A stretch of 64,000 nucleotides of DNA from NCBI GenBank assembly GCA_020726505.1, contig JAHLEZ010000016.1:1054001-1118000 (forward strand). Direction: 5' to 3'. The position numbers and the translations under genes were made by a program. Below are positions 14,438 through 26,059 of this stretch, piece after piece. The stretch is from Leptodontidium sp. MPI-SDFR-AT-0119 (taxonomy: Eukaryota; Ascomycota; Leotiomycetes; Helotiales; Leptodontidiaceae). The first letter of the stretch is position 1. Every line of letters starts with the position of its first letter. Under the pieces are notes generated by a model. The model searched no databases. It had not been told where the DNA came from and saw only the letters and a list, made by a program, of their open reading frames with translations.

Positions 14438-16705
14438 CTAGGCTTTCTTTTCTAACAGCGGTGGTGCATCAAACGGAAACATCCTTCGAAGCTCCTTCTC
14501 TACACGATTCAGATTTAGATTCGGATTCGTCTTCTTCTGCTCCTCCTCCTTCTTCCACCTTTTCAACGCCCTTTTAAGACTCGCCTTCATCTCTCGAAAC
14601 ATATCACGGATATCCTCTTCCTCACTTGTACACATGTCCGCTCTCCTTGTATCTCCTTCTCCTCGACCCCATACCTCCTCATGCACCTTAATTAAATCCA
14701 TCTCCTCCACCGCCTCCTTGAGAACCCTGACCCCCTCCCTCGCGCCCCGTAGCTCCCCCTCCATCAAACACAACACCTCACGATCGCCCCTGACGACCTC
14801 CCTCGTAGCATTCCTCCTCCCTGTGAAAGCGGCTGGTAGGTATATACTCGGGTAGTGGTTCCCGCCGCGGAGTTCGTGGGTGGCGGTTTCGCCGTCGGTG
14901 TCGCTGCGGTTGCGAAGGGCTGGGAATTGAGCGCGCATGGAGTCGGTGAGGGCGGAGAAGTGGGTGTGTAGGAGGGGATCGGTAGAGGGTCGGAGGAATG
15001 TGTTGAGGCGGCGGATAGTGCGGGGAGAGAGGCTGGAGTAGGAGATTGAATGGCCGTGGATGGTGATGGGTGGGAGCTTGTTGTTGAGGAGGCGGGGTTG
15101 GTGTTGTTGTTGTTGGTATTGGTCGCGTTGGTCTTGCTGGTTATTTTGGAATTGCTGCTGGTCTTGTCGAAGTCGGCGTCGTTCTTGTTGCTGGTCGTAT
15201 TGGAGTCGTTGTTGTTGTTTCCCCCCTTGTCCTTCATGTCTGGTTTGGAGTTCACTTCCATGGCTGCGTTCCTGTCTGCCATTGGTGTTGTACACATCAG
15301 GATCGGGACCAATATCTACCACATCTTCGTCAAATATATAGCCCCTCTCGAGATCTCGCAGAGGGAGGTAGGCAGCGTAGAATTCCAAGAGGACCGACTC
15401 GATACTATTAAACTCCCTATCAATCCAGCGCGCTTGTGTATGCAGATCCTCGGCGATTCGTAATTGCGATTGTACGGCCAGGTCAGCGGTGTCTAGTATT
15501 TTCTGGAGACAGATGCGATTGATTGCCTTCTTCATCTGCTTGAACGGACTCAAGAACATGAACGTAGCAAAGGACAGACGACCTTGTAGCTGATTGGCAT
15601 GACGTTTTTGTGATACTGCGGCAGAATGTTTATCATGGTCGAATTTGCGCAAGGCCTTGTGGAGGGCCCAGAATCGGGATTGAAGAGATGCTTCGAATGG
15701 GCGTAAACAGGCATCGCGTTGTGTGGTGACGGGCTTGAATGGGAAATCTTGGAAGATTCCTAGGGTATCTGGAGAGGAGGAGGAGGAGGAGGAGGTCGAA
15801 GAGGAGGAGGTCGAAGAGGAGGAGGTCGAAGAGGAGGAGGTCAAAGAGGAGGAGGTCAAAGAGGAGGAGGTCAAAGAGGAGGAGGTCAAAGAGGAGGAGA
15901 AGAAGGAGGATGAGGAGAAGGAGGATGAGGAGGTGGTGGGCGAAGGCGAAGATTGATTGGGATTCGTAGTATGTTGTTGGTGTTTGAACTGGCTGGTGGT
16001 GGTGAGGCTGGTGGTTGTGAGGCTGGTGGTGGTGACTCTGGTGAGGCTGGTTAGGATCTGCGAGAGAAGGTCGACAGATGCCGAGAACGGGCAGCGAACC
16101 AGTTCCGGCGGCGATTGGAGGGCGAGGCCGGAAGCAAAGCATGCTCGGTAAAGCTGCTCGGACTGGTTACGAGTAGATGCTGCCGCTGCCGCTGCCGCTG
16201 TCAGGTGTGTTCGTGCGCAAGTCGTGGAGAGGGAGAAAAGGCTGGAGTTGTAAGGCTGAATGAGGAGGGGCCAATTGTGAGTGTCGCATTTCAAGGCATT
16301 ACTATGATGATGGTGGCGATGATGATGATTATGATGATGATGATTGTTGGAGTTGAAGCTAAAGCTGAAGCTGAAGCCGAAGCCGAAGGTTGGGTGGCCT
16401 GGGAGTGTACCTATGATTGTACCTGCTCTCATCACCGCCGAGAGATACAGAAAGCCAAGACAAAGAATGGAAATAAGTCTAATGAAGTAGCTTTTCCTTT
16501 CCCTCTTCCTTTCCGTCTTCCTTTCCCTCTCCCTCTCCTCCCTCTCCCTCATTCGTGTTGCGGCGTGGTCGTCAGCGTAGTCGTGTTCGTGGTCGTGGCT
16601 GTGGGTGAGGGCTGGGCTGGGCTGGGCCTGGGCCTGGGCCGCCTGGCTGGTATTGATGCGGCGACGGGGCATTGGCTGACTGACGTGTTTTGGTTGTTGT
16701 TGCAT
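14438..16705 (-). CDS. Low-complexity protein with conserved helical core, unrecognised
   Basis: The open frame runs on to 16903 but its first codon there is TTG; the first in-frame ATG is at 16705, giving 755 aa. Features in order: Q/H/R-rich N-terminus; charged RE/RK run followed by a single hydrophobic segment (IRLISILCLGFLYL) that could anchor it in a membrane; His and Ala homopolymers; a Ser/Thr/Leu tandem tract coded by a 15-bp minisatellite; a dense, non-repetitive helical core (from about FEASLQSRFWALHKALRKFD to LPLRDLERGYIF) that looks like the functional part; a Q-rich linker; and a charged, probably coiled-coil C-terminus ending near FPFDAPPLLEKKA. A later start at the MRERE run is possible. 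Low-complexity codons give long spurious open frames on the other strand. No family recognised. A RIP-degraded partial duplicate lies at 22.36-22.82 kb. Confidence 0.65.
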   Translation of the reverse strand: MQQQPKHVSQPMPRRRINTSQAAQAQAQPSPALTHSHDHEHDYADDHAATRMREREERERERKTERKRERKSYFIRLISILCLGFLYLSAVMRAGTIIGTLPGHPTFGFGFSFSFSFNSNNHHHHNHHHRHHHHSNALKCDTHNWPLLIQPYNSSLFSLSTTCARTHLTAAAAAAASTRNQSEQLYRACFASGLALQSPPELVRCPFSASVDLLSQILTSLTRVTTTSLTTTSLTTTSQFKHQQHTTNPNQSSPSPTTSSSSFSSSSFFSSSLTSSSLTSSSLTSSSLTSSSSTSSSSTSSSSTSSSSSSSPDTLGIFQDFPFKPVTTQRDACLRPFEASLQSRFWALHKALRKFDHDKHSAAVSQKRHANQLQGRLSFATFMFLSPFKQMKKAINRICLQKILDTADLAVQSQLRIAEDLHTQARWIDREFNSIESVLLEFYAAYLPLRDLERGYIFDEDVVDIGPDPDVYNTNGRQERSHGSELQTRHEGQGGKQQQRLQYDQQQERRRLRQDQQQFQNNQQDQRDQYQQQQHQPRLLNNKLPPITIHGHSISYSSLSPRTIRRLNTFLRPSTDPLLHTHFSALTDSMRAQFPALRNRSDTDGETATHELRGGNHYPSIYLPAAFTGRRNATREVVRGDREVLCLMEGELRGAREGVRVLKEAVEEMDLIKVHEEVWGRGEGDTRRADMCTSEEEDIRDMFREMKASLKRALKRWKKEEEQKKTNPNLNLNRVEKELRRMFPFDAPPLLEKKA
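15775..15905 (-). repeat. In-frame 15-bp minisatellite
   Basis: Units close to GAGGAGGAGGTCGAA/GAGGAGGAGGTCAAA on the + strand, about eight copies, coding SSSLT/SSSST-type repeats in the minus-strand gene. The unit length is a multiple of three, so copy-number change would alter protein length without a frameshift. Confidence 0.9.
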
Positions 16706-16809
16706 GAATAAGGATGTACGTGTGTGTGCCAACCAAAATCTCGACGAGTGAGAGAGTGAGTACGATACAGTACCTACCTGCACGAGTATTTGCACCGAGT
16801 ATAAGGAAG

Positions 16810-16862
16810 GGAAGGAAAAGAAAGAAAGAAAGAAACAAGGAAGGAAGGAAGGAAGGAAGGAA
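16810..16862. repeat. (GAAA)/(GGAA) simple repeat
   Basis: Tetranucleotide purine run on the + strand, hence a CT-rich tract upstream of the minus-strand gene start. Such pyrimidine tracts are common in fungal promoters. Confidence 0.8.
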
Positions 16863-18652
16863 GGGGTAATGAAAGAGAAAGACAGAAATGAACAAATAAA
16901 CAAATGATCCCGTTTACAGAGCTCATTTCTGTTGTTTCTCTCTCTGATTGATTGAGATCGATCGGATACCTACCTGCCTGATTCTCCGGATGCGGCAGCT
17001 GTATCTCAACAAGAGAATTTGATGATGATCACTGACTGACTGGCATGAAGCAAGCAGAGGTCATATATGCAAAGTGCTCCATCCAGCATGCCACCACGGT
17101 TTTGTTGAGGAATCCGGGTAGAATTTGCTGGGGGCTGGAGAAGAGCAGCTGCAGACTACAGTACAAGTACACAAGTACAAGTATGGAGGTGCTGGGGCTA
17201 AGTTTTGTCACCGCCTTTCTAACAACCTTGATTCTGCCCACCCAAAACCGCTCCGGTCCTGGCAGAAAAAGGCGGTGACAAGAATTACCCCTGGCCCCTC
17301 CCCTCCCTATGGTCAGTTAGTAGTAGACTCAGTACAGAACAGAACAGAAAAGAACTCAAAACACAAACCTAACTCTTATATATCCTCCTAACCCTGCAAG
17401 AAAATAGAAATATATATATATATATATATACATGTACCCATCAGAGATTCTCCCTCTACATTATCCCCAGTTTAGACCCCGTTTAGACCACCCGTTCAGA
17501 CCTTCTCTCTATCCATCACATCCTACACATATATCGCCCCAAAAGCCTCCCCATGAAAGTCCGTCCCCGCTAAAAAAAAAAAAAAAAACGGCAAACCTAA
17601 CACACGAGAGCCCACGACTTTCTGAAGACCCAGGCCGTTGGTTTCCGGAGCCAAGGGATTCTTGCGATAATACTCTCGAGGCAGGAATAGGCGTCGCGGA
17701 GGAATTGGAAGAGAGGCTCCTTGTCGAAACCTTTCGCGGCCGATCTAAACGTTGTTATCGTGGCTGTTGTGCCGCCGTTGTGCTGGCCGGCAACGAGCGA
17801 AAGTTCTCTATCTCCCTCATACACACCAACACTCGCACTATACCTCCGCGACCAAATACTTATCGGACCCCAAAACGAAGGTTCCCCCGTTGTTGTTACG
17901 CTGCTTGCCTCCTCCTGGCCTTGGCTAAGAATCTCGATGGTGTTCGAAGCTGGCGGCGATAGCAGTTCTTAATAGATAAGTCTTCTTCTTCTTGTGGTAA
18001 TGGTGATGAGAGTTCGCGATTTTGGGTATGCGCCGCGGATTCAGCCATGGCCGCATTTCCTGCTGCTGCCACTGCCCGAATCGAAGTCGAAGTCGAAGCA
18101 CCCAAAGCTGCCAGCATGGATAGTGGTGAAAATCCCGAGCCTATAGCTGACGACAAACCCAAGGCTGACGACGAACTTCTCTTTCTTAATCCGACTCTGC
18201 GTTTACTAGGTACCTTAAGAAGGCAGAATTGGCAGTGACTTCTGGGCTCACGAACGTCATCGACCCTGGCTCCAAGTTCAGCGCTAACCCCACCACTCCC
18301 CTCGTCGTGGCTATGAAAAGATCCGGTTCTGTGGAGCGCAAGCTAAATGCAATAGCTTGCAATACTTTTAAGTAGGGTTCCAGGCCATGCCCACAATCGC
18401 AGTCGTCAATATTGACACAGAACTCCCAGCGGTTTGGGATTTAAAGGTTGTCCAGAAGAAGCATTGCTAAGAAAATCCATAGGCTATAGAATAATTCTGA
18501 TCCCGTGACAAGTTTCGCAGGTCAGCTAGGAGTGGGGCCAGATGCCCTGAACAGCCAATGGGAATAAATCAAATCAAATTAAATCAGCCTCAACATCCTC
18601 AAAGGCTGCAATGTTCTACCTCGAAACGTAAACTACAACTCATTAATTTAAC
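16863..18652. other. Intergenic region between the low-complexity gene and the HET gene
   Basis: Host-like composition with a (TA)n run at about 17410-17430 and an A-run near 17572-17588. It probably holds the promoter of the minus-strand gene. Several 60-180-aa frames exist on both strands, including 18047-18238 (+), starting MAAFPAAATARIEVEVE, but none has a recognisable domain or clear exon partner. A small unrecognised gene cannot be excluded. Confidence 0.4.
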
Positions 18653-20935
18653 ATGGCAGAATACTCCATCACAGATACAACGCGTTACAAAACTGTCTTT
18701 GAGGCAGTCAATAGTTATTTCGTCGAAAGGCGCAAGGAGTTGCAAGGTGCGACTCGCGGCCGTACCGCAGCCTCCTCTTTCAAATCGGCGCATAAATGCG
18801 CACACTGCCAGAAAGACATCATTGACGAGAATACCTTGCGCAGCGGAACGCTTTCTGTTCGTCTCAGCTACGATGTAGATGGCGCTGTAGAGGCAGCCAG
18901 GCAAGGCTGCGCACTTTACATATGGCTTCTTGACCATCTGGTTGAGTCACATGAACCCGTCAAGCCTCCGGAGAGGATCAGATTCATCTTGGTATTCGCT
19001 ACGGATGTTTATAGTGTTTCGAGGGGGGATGTCTGTGGTGCTAGAGTTGTTATTGATTGGCAAGGCGAATCAGGGTACTGGCACAGAAAGAATCTTCCGC
19101 TGCTGTTTGTTTGGGCACTGCCAGGTTAGTCTTAAACTTTTCATAGCTGGTGTATTTCGTAACAAACTTCAGGAGATCCAGCTGCGGAATCTGTCAAGAC
19201 GAGACCAGTGAATTGTGACACGAGGTCCCAACAAGCCTTCGACTTTGCCTACCGCTGGTATAAACAATGCTACGATACACACCCAGAGTGTCGTGGCGAA
19301 GCGCCTTTCGGAAATATTGGGTACCCAGATGCCGGGAGATCCGCACCACCATTGCGACTGATAGATCTCAGTACTTGCGAAGAGGATAATCTTGTCAAAG
19401 TCCGTGGCATAGAAGGACGCACTTTTCTGTGGTCATCCCGATATGCCATCCTCTCTTATTGCTGGGGAGGAGACCAGGAGACCAGGTTGACTAAGGAAAG
19501 AGCCCTTGAATATAGATCAGGAATTCTCTCAACAAGTCTTCCACAAACGATTCAAGATGCCATACACGTCACTCGGTCACTGAAGCTGCAATATCTATAG
19601 GTAGACTCTCTGTGCATTCTTCAGGATGATCCACAGGAGAAAGCGGCAGAAATCGACAAAATGGTTGGCTACTTCAAAGAAGCAGAAGTAACAATATGTG
19701 CAGCGAGTGCCAAGGCCGCATCAGAGGGGTTCCTAGGCATAATGGCCAAGATCAGGTATGCTGTAGGGCCATTTGAGCTCCAATACCGATGTCTCGGCGG
19801 GGAACTTGGCTCTATACAACTCTTCCAAGAGGCTGAACTGGAACCTGAACCTATCGCAGCTCGCGCATGGACACTGCAAGAGACTTCTATCTCCCGGAAA
19901 ACCCTTATATACTCGTCGAATCAGCTTCAATGGAGTTGTTTGGAAACACAAGTAAGAGATGGTGGACCAAGCAAGGGACGCCTGATGGCTATACGCGATG
20001 CTTGGCCCGGTCGTACCGAGATACCAAGCATTCAAGGCACTCACCCCCTTCCAGAATCATACAGCTATGGCTGTGAAATTCTTCATGATTGGCACCTAAC
20101 GGTAGAAAATTATATGAGCCGGAGGATGACACAACCAGAAGACAAGCTCCCAGCAATTTCCGGGCTAGCGCAGCGATATAAAGCCGGGTTCATCAGAGCA
20201 AAGGCTTCCTTTGCTGAGAGGAGAGAACCCATGTATGCTGCTGGTCTATGGACTTGTGCAATGGATTCGTCACTTCTCTGGGTCACAGTCAGTCCTGCAG
20301 TGACTCGTCCTCAGAAGTATCGTGCACCAAGCTGGTCGTGGGCAGCGGTGGACGGGCCCATATCACATTTCCTTTGCGACGCTGGTGGTACTCTGAAGCG
20401 CAAGTTCTACCTTAATTCCCCCACCGACGCCCATGACTCCTTCATACAGATGGCCTCGCATCTATTCGATCAGCAAGTTCTCTTTCAAGACTACTTTCCG
20501 CGATTCGATGTTGGTCAAGCGGAGAGGTCGTGGACAATAATGGCCTTCGGACGCAGCCGACCAATGCCCTTAAAGGTGGAGATCGCAGACCCAGAGAGCT
20601 TTGGTGAATATAAAGATACCACGCCTGAAGACGAAGAACCCATCGTGCGTCTTGATACTGATGTAGAGCGCAGATGGGTATCTGGCTTGAAGCATAAAGA
20701 GAAACAGCTATGGTTGCTGGAAGTAGTGCCATTTCACGTCGAGGGAAGTCTTAAGGGAAGACTTCCCGAGACTCCAAAGGGATTGGTTCTAGCTCTAGAT
20801 GAAGGCAACTCTTGTTTTTCGCGGGTAGGAGTGTTCCATTTCGATTGCAGCCTAGGTAATGAACGGATCGAGAGGATCAAGCTGCGGCAGTCGTTCTTTG
20901 ATGGAGTCCAGCCAAGGCAGATTACGATCGTGTAG
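18653..20935 (+). pseudogene. HET-domain (heterokaryon incompatibility) gene with premature stop
   Basis: Exon 1 18653-19124, intron 19125-19172 (48 nt, GTTAGT...TTCAG), exon 2 19173-20935. The frame is continuous for 745 codons apart from a TAG at 19598-19600 (codon 300). HET blocks are present in order: YAILSYCWGG, LPQTIQDAIHVTRSLKLQYL-stop-VDSLCILQ, then ARAWTLQETSISRKTLIYS. The stop falls where this family nearly always has Trp in its (L/Y)WVDSLCI motif, so it is a TGG-to-TAG change. In relatives the HET domain triggers cell death when unlike hyphae fuse. The long C-terminal part is open and conserved in style, so inactivation looks recent. A CxxC pair (CAHC) sits near residue 50. The 24-nt GT...AG stretch next to the stop is too short to be an intron. 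Stop read-through or a sequencing error are the alternatives. Confidence 0.85.
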
Positions 20936-21838
20936 AATTCACTTGAAATTGTAGCATATTTTTCCGGGAAATAAAATGTCTCTTGCGAAGTTGCGTAAAG
21001 AATTTTCTAGGAGTAAGAAGTACATGCTGGAGCTTTTAATCCCCAGGCCATATTCTGTTCTGAGCGAGATAAAAACAAGCTAGCCGTGAAAGCTCCAGTG
21101 TGAAGAGAGCTGACATGGGTAGTGTGGGTTGAATTTAACCGTTCAGGGCGAAAGCCGATTTCGCTAGCGGCTATGTGCGGCTAGACCAGAATCTTAGTAA
21201 AGACAAATGCGAAGATGGTTTATACCAGGTTTTTCCCCTAGTGCAAAGTCATCAGACTCTGTACTTGTAAATTTTGGCGTGAGACGTGGAATGAGGAAGA
21301 ATTGGCTCTGCTCCATAATAACAATCGGTACCTTGGGGTACAACCAGGCAAGGGTGCACAGCCACAAGTGTTAGGAAGTGGAGCCCGCTTAAAAAAGTTA
21401 TCTGTGGAAGTTAGCGACACCCAATTCGCCCTCTACTATATTTATCTATTTATTTTGTTTTTATTTATCTCGCCTGCCTTGTTCTTCCTTCGCCTGTGCG
21501 GCGCGGCGCTGTTCTTCGCTACACCTCCCCTTAATGTCCTATTTCGGTTGTTTTTGTTTTGTTTTGTTTCGCCTATTTCGTTTTGTTCTTTCTTCGCTTA
21601 TGCAGCGCTGCGCAATAGTATACGCTATATCGAGCTTTAATGATTTGTTTTGGTTAAGTTTGAATTGTTTTATTTATTTTACTTTAGATTGTTTTTATAT
21701 AGTGGATAGTAATAGGCAGGTAGAGAGTAGATAGTGAGCAGGTAATAGGTAATGGGTAATGGGTAGCGGGCAATAAGTAAGTAGTGGAATAAAAGGGGTA
21801 AGAATAATTTGAATGACTTGATTTAAATGACTCAATTT
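20936..21838. other. 3' flank of the HET gene grading into T-rich sequence
   Basis: Host-like to about 21.45 kb, then increasingly T-rich. The frame around 21302-21640 codes mainly F/L/C low complexity and is not considered a gene. Confidence 0.5.
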
Positions 21839-21843
21839 TTTTT

Positions 21844-22130
21844 TAAATTAAATTAAATTAAATTAAATTAAATTAAATTAAATTAAATTAAATTAAATTA
21901 AATTAAATTAAATTAAATTAAATTAAATAAAATAAATTAAATTAAATTAAATTAAAATTAAATTAAATTAAAGTAATTCAATTAAATTAAATTAAATTAA
22001 ATTACCTTAAATTAAATAAATTAAATTAATTAAATTAAACTTAAATTAAATATTAATTAAATTAAATTAATATTAAATTAAATTAAATTAAATTAAATTA
22101 ACATTAATAAATTAAATTAATTAAATCTAT
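21844..22130. repeat. (AAATT)n satellite with variants
   Basis: Pentanucleotide tandem array with interspersed AAAT, ATT and CTT variants, about 285 bp. Confidence 0.95.
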
Positions 22131-22360
22131 ACTTTAATATTTTGTTTTGTTTTGTTTATTTTATTTTAAATAGTGTAATATTTATATTACTTAGCGAAAC
22201 GAAGCGAGATGAAAGGAGGCGAGGCGAGGCGAGAGAAGAGGAACTAAGTTAAGCCGGGCTAGGTTAAGCTAAGCTAGGCTTTTTTCGTATCAAGTAAAGT
22301 GCGACTCGACTTAATTAGTTTGACTTGATTAGTCGTAAGATCGGGATTATTACTTTTTAA

Positions 22361-22815
22361 TCTTGGATTCGTAGTATAAGTGTTTGGACTGGCTGGTGGT
22401 AAGGCTGTTGGTGAGGTTAGTCAGGATCTGCGAGAGAAGGTCGATAGATGCCGAGAGCGGGCAGCGAACTAGTTCTAGCGGCGATTGGAGGGCGAGGCAG
22501 GAAGTAAAGCATACTTAGTAAAGCTGCTCGGACTAGTTAAATACTGCCGCTGCCGCTGCCGCTGCCACCCTTGTCTGTGTCTATAGTAGTAAGCGTGTTT
22601 ATGCGCAAGTAGTACAGAAGGAGAAGAGGCTAGAGTTGTAAGATTAAATAAGGAGGGGCTAATTGTGAGTATTGTATTTTAAGGCATTATTATAATAATA
22701 CTCGAAGCCGAAGAGTTTAGGTAGTTAGGAGTAAACTTATAACTATTATACTTATACTACGAAAGATATAAAAAGCTAAAAAAGAATACAATAAGTTAAT
22801 AAAGTACCTTAGATA
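22361..22815 (-). pseudogene. RIP-degraded partial duplicate of the 14.4-16.7 kb gene
   Basis: Aligns on the same strand with about 15955-16500. Shared anchors include GATCTGCGAGAGAAGGTCGA, GCGATTGGAGGGCGAGGC and CTGCCGCTGCCGCTGCCGCT. Differences are overwhelmingly G-to-A/C-to-T, heavier towards the right, with a few indels. The duplicated part corresponds to the region between the membrane segment and the Ser-rich tract, so it is a fragment without a start or the core. It looks like a segmental duplicate that RIP attacked while the source stayed intact. Confidence 0.85.
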
Positions 22816-23217
<402 letters not shown>

Positions 23218-25190
23218 TAGTATTCTCGCTTAAATTTCAGATTTTATTATAAGGGCTTATAAGTTACTAAAAAGTGTATTTCTTGTAGTAATTAAGGGAA
23301 TAACCTATAAATTTATATAAGATTATTACGTGGGTTAGTACAAAAGGGGGTAAATAATAAGAATAAGTCTCGCTACCCCCTCTTATCTTTACTTTAATAT
23401 ATAAGAAAACTTATATAAAAAATTCTAAAATTTTAAACTAATTTTGTATTATTCTTTTAACTTATTTAGCGACTTGTATAATCGATTACACCTTAAATGC
23501 GTCCTTTTATAAGAAAATATTTAATTAACCTTTTAAGAAACAAAGTTAATACTAAAGAAATAAGATATTAAGAAATAATTTAATAAAAAATTTATATTCG
23601 TAAACTTAAGTAACGATATATTAAGTTAAACAGTAAAGTAGGGATTATTTAAAATAGTAGAATAAGACTTTTTCGACCTCCGGCCTTAATAATTTACTAA
23701 GTTTATATTTTAAAATTTTCTTTATATAAATTTAAGCTTTAGCGTGGCCCCTCGATTATTACTTCGAAAGAGTCTCTTTAGTATTCTTTTGCTTTTAAAT
23801 TAATATTAAATTTTACCTTTATTTATAATAAGGCTAAAAGCCTAGTAGCTTGAAGTTTAATTTATTTATTAATAGTTTTTTAAGACTCGTTAATATAATA
23901 ATTATTATACCTTTTGCGACTTTCTTAATTTTTACAAGTATTTCGACTTTTTAAAAATAAAACTCGTTGTTAGATTTTGACTTCGGTAACTCGTGCCGAT
24001 TCTACGCTAGAGAACAGCCGAAGTAATCTCCACTGCTTACGCGGCTCGGAAATTACTCTCGTATTCAATTACGTAGTCGAATCTTCTAGAGAAGTCGATT
24101 ACGTAGTTATCGAAGCTTCTAGAGAAGCTATTATTGTATATATAACTACCGAAGAGCCCTTATGGCTCTTCTCTCAAGTAAGCAAGCAATCTACTTTGTC
24201 TCTAATCAAGTGTTCACCTACTGCGCTTCCTCTCTTCTGATTGGCTCACCTATTTTCACACTCGTAAAGTAATAGGGAAATAATAACTAGGGGGGTAGAA
24301 GTTTGTTATAATATTTATTAAATTATCTATTAATTAATTTTTGAAGTAGTAAATTTTATTTTACCTTTTATAACTTTAAGCGACTATTTTATATTGCCTC
24401 TAATATAATTTTATTAGAATATAATAAATCTTATATTAAATAGCGCGGGCTTAAATAAACGATAATAAGTTATAAATACAAAGCTTATATAAATAACATA
24501 TTAGTATTAGCTACTTAAATATTTATATAATATTTAGTAATTTATACTATATATAGATCTTGTCTTATTTAGTTAGTATATTAAGTAATATATCAAGAGA
24601 TTCGCACGTACGCTTATAAAGGTACAAGGTATAAAAGTTATAAAAATAAGTTAACTATTAATATAAAGATAATATACGAAGATAAAATTTAACCTTATGA
24701 TATAGTAAACTAAAGGGCTATAATTGGATAATATTGTAAATTTACTACTTATTTATAATAATTAATAAAGGCAAGTTTATTTCTTTCGCTTAATTACTTC
24801 AATAATAAATATATAACATTACGTACGTAGTATTTAAATAAAGAGATGTATTTAAACCCAAAATTTTGCGAGCCATATAACTTGTAAAGTTTCGTAAACT
24901 AAAAATTTCTTATGTAAATAAGTAATCTTATTCTCTCGAATTATAATTAAAAACATTAGACACCGTTTAAACTAAAGTCAATTAACTGTTCCTTTTTTAA
25001 GTTTAATTTTATCTCATTTATCTTAAGTAAATTAAAGGTTAATATTATAATTATAAAAGGCTTATCCTTTAATTATTTCCCGTAATTATACGTTTACAAC
25101 CACTTTTATCTTAAGTCAACTCTTTAACCTTATTAATAAAATCTAAGAGAACTACGTCTTAGTGAATTTTACTCTAATTTATTATAAAGT
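23218..25190. other. AT-rich RIP-like block, origin unknown
   Basis: Stops in all frames. A somewhat GC-richer patch at about 23975-24260 contains two similar units (ACGTAGTCGAATCTTCTAG and ACGTAGTTATCGAAGCTTCTAG) but no domain. No element ends found. Confidence 0.45.
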
Positions 25191-25343
25191 TGTCGTGTAA
25201 TACAGGTATGCGCACGTGCCTAGGCTACGTAAGCAGGGCCAGTTATAGGGGCAGTTGCAGACAGGAGCTCCGTTCTAGAAATCAAACACTTTTGCCACCA
25301 CTTCAAGACCCATGCCGACCGTCGATTAGAGCTTTGCATGACA
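25191..25343. mobile_element. Miniature TG...CA element, copy 4 (153 bp)
   Basis: Starts TGTCGTGTA and ends TGCATGACA, close to the inverted ends of the other copies. The 5-mer AAAGT precedes it (25186-25190) and follows it (25344-25348). The Copia element inserted at this right boundary; on its far side the sequence reads AAAGC. Much richer in GC than its surroundings. Confidence 0.65.
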
Positions 25344-25347
25344 AAAG

Positions 25348-25605
25348 TGTCGGTGTAGTACCGGTTCATGTACTACGCCGTAAGTGTGAATATATTCAAA
25401 ATACGTATATAGTGATAGAGTAATAAAGGGTAGTTTAAAAATCTGTGTATTTTCTAAGAGAGTGCGAGGAGAGTTAGACTATATATTACGAAACCCCACC
25501 AAATCTCTACTAAAACTAGTCTGGCTAAGCTCTAACTCTTGACTTTAACTTGTATTCCCCTTTTTAGACTAAAGTATAACTTATATAAGGACCTATAGAT
25601 TAATA
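25348..25605 (-). repeat. Copia-1 3' LTR
   Basis: 258 bp, matches 39400-39658; includes the shared string TACTACGCCGTAAGTGT. Its terminal CA has become TA. Confidence 0.88.
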
Positions 25606-26059
25606 TAGGCAAAACTTCTCTTAGAAAAACTATTTCTAATACACGTAAAAGTAAATAATTAGTAATAAAGAAGAAATAATAAATAAAATGACAAAATATT
25701 TAATAGCGTCTAATCCCGATCTGACAGTGTCCCGAAAGTGCCCCGAAGGGGGTCTGAATATAACGAGGCGTAATAACGAGGTTAAGCGAGAACTAGTAAT
25801 AATAAGAACCCTTAATATTATATAACGTGATAAATATATATATATCGCCTTCCCTTAAAGGTTTAAGATCTCTTTAGTAAATACATATATAACTACTATA
25901 TATATATTACTTTCCAATCTCATAAATTCGCTTAATATAACTTAAAAACTAACATTTCTAAGAAGACTATATTAAATCAAATAAATAACTTAAAAGTAAA
26001 TATACTCTTTAAAGATAGTTTAATAAGGAAATAATATATTAACTAAAATAGTACTTATA

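Noticed and set aside
15050..16711. Several plus-strand frames rich in E, R, V, C or M opposite the low-complexity gene
   Set aside because: Mirror images of tandem and homopolymer codons of the minus-strand gene.
16706..16903. N-terminal extension of the minus-strand low-complexity ORF
   Set aside because: Starts with TTG and codes mainly F/L/S from the CT-rich promoter tract; the first ATG is 16705.
17432..17962. 176-aa plus-strand frame and overlapping minus frames
   Set aside because: Pro/Ser/Lys-rich, crosses simple repeats, no domain and no splice structure.
18047..18238. 63-aa plus-strand frame (MAAFPAAATARIE...)
   Set aside because: Looks protein-like in composition but is short, with no recognisable partner exon or family; left as a possibility in the intergenic note.
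19601..19624. GT...AG stretch next to the HET stop codon as an intron
   Set aside because: Only 24 nt, and it would remove the conserved VDSLCILQ residues; the stop lies before it in any case.
23977..24240. 87-aa open frame in a GC-richer patch
   Set aside because: No domain or start context; contains partial internal repeats and probably belongs to a decayed element.
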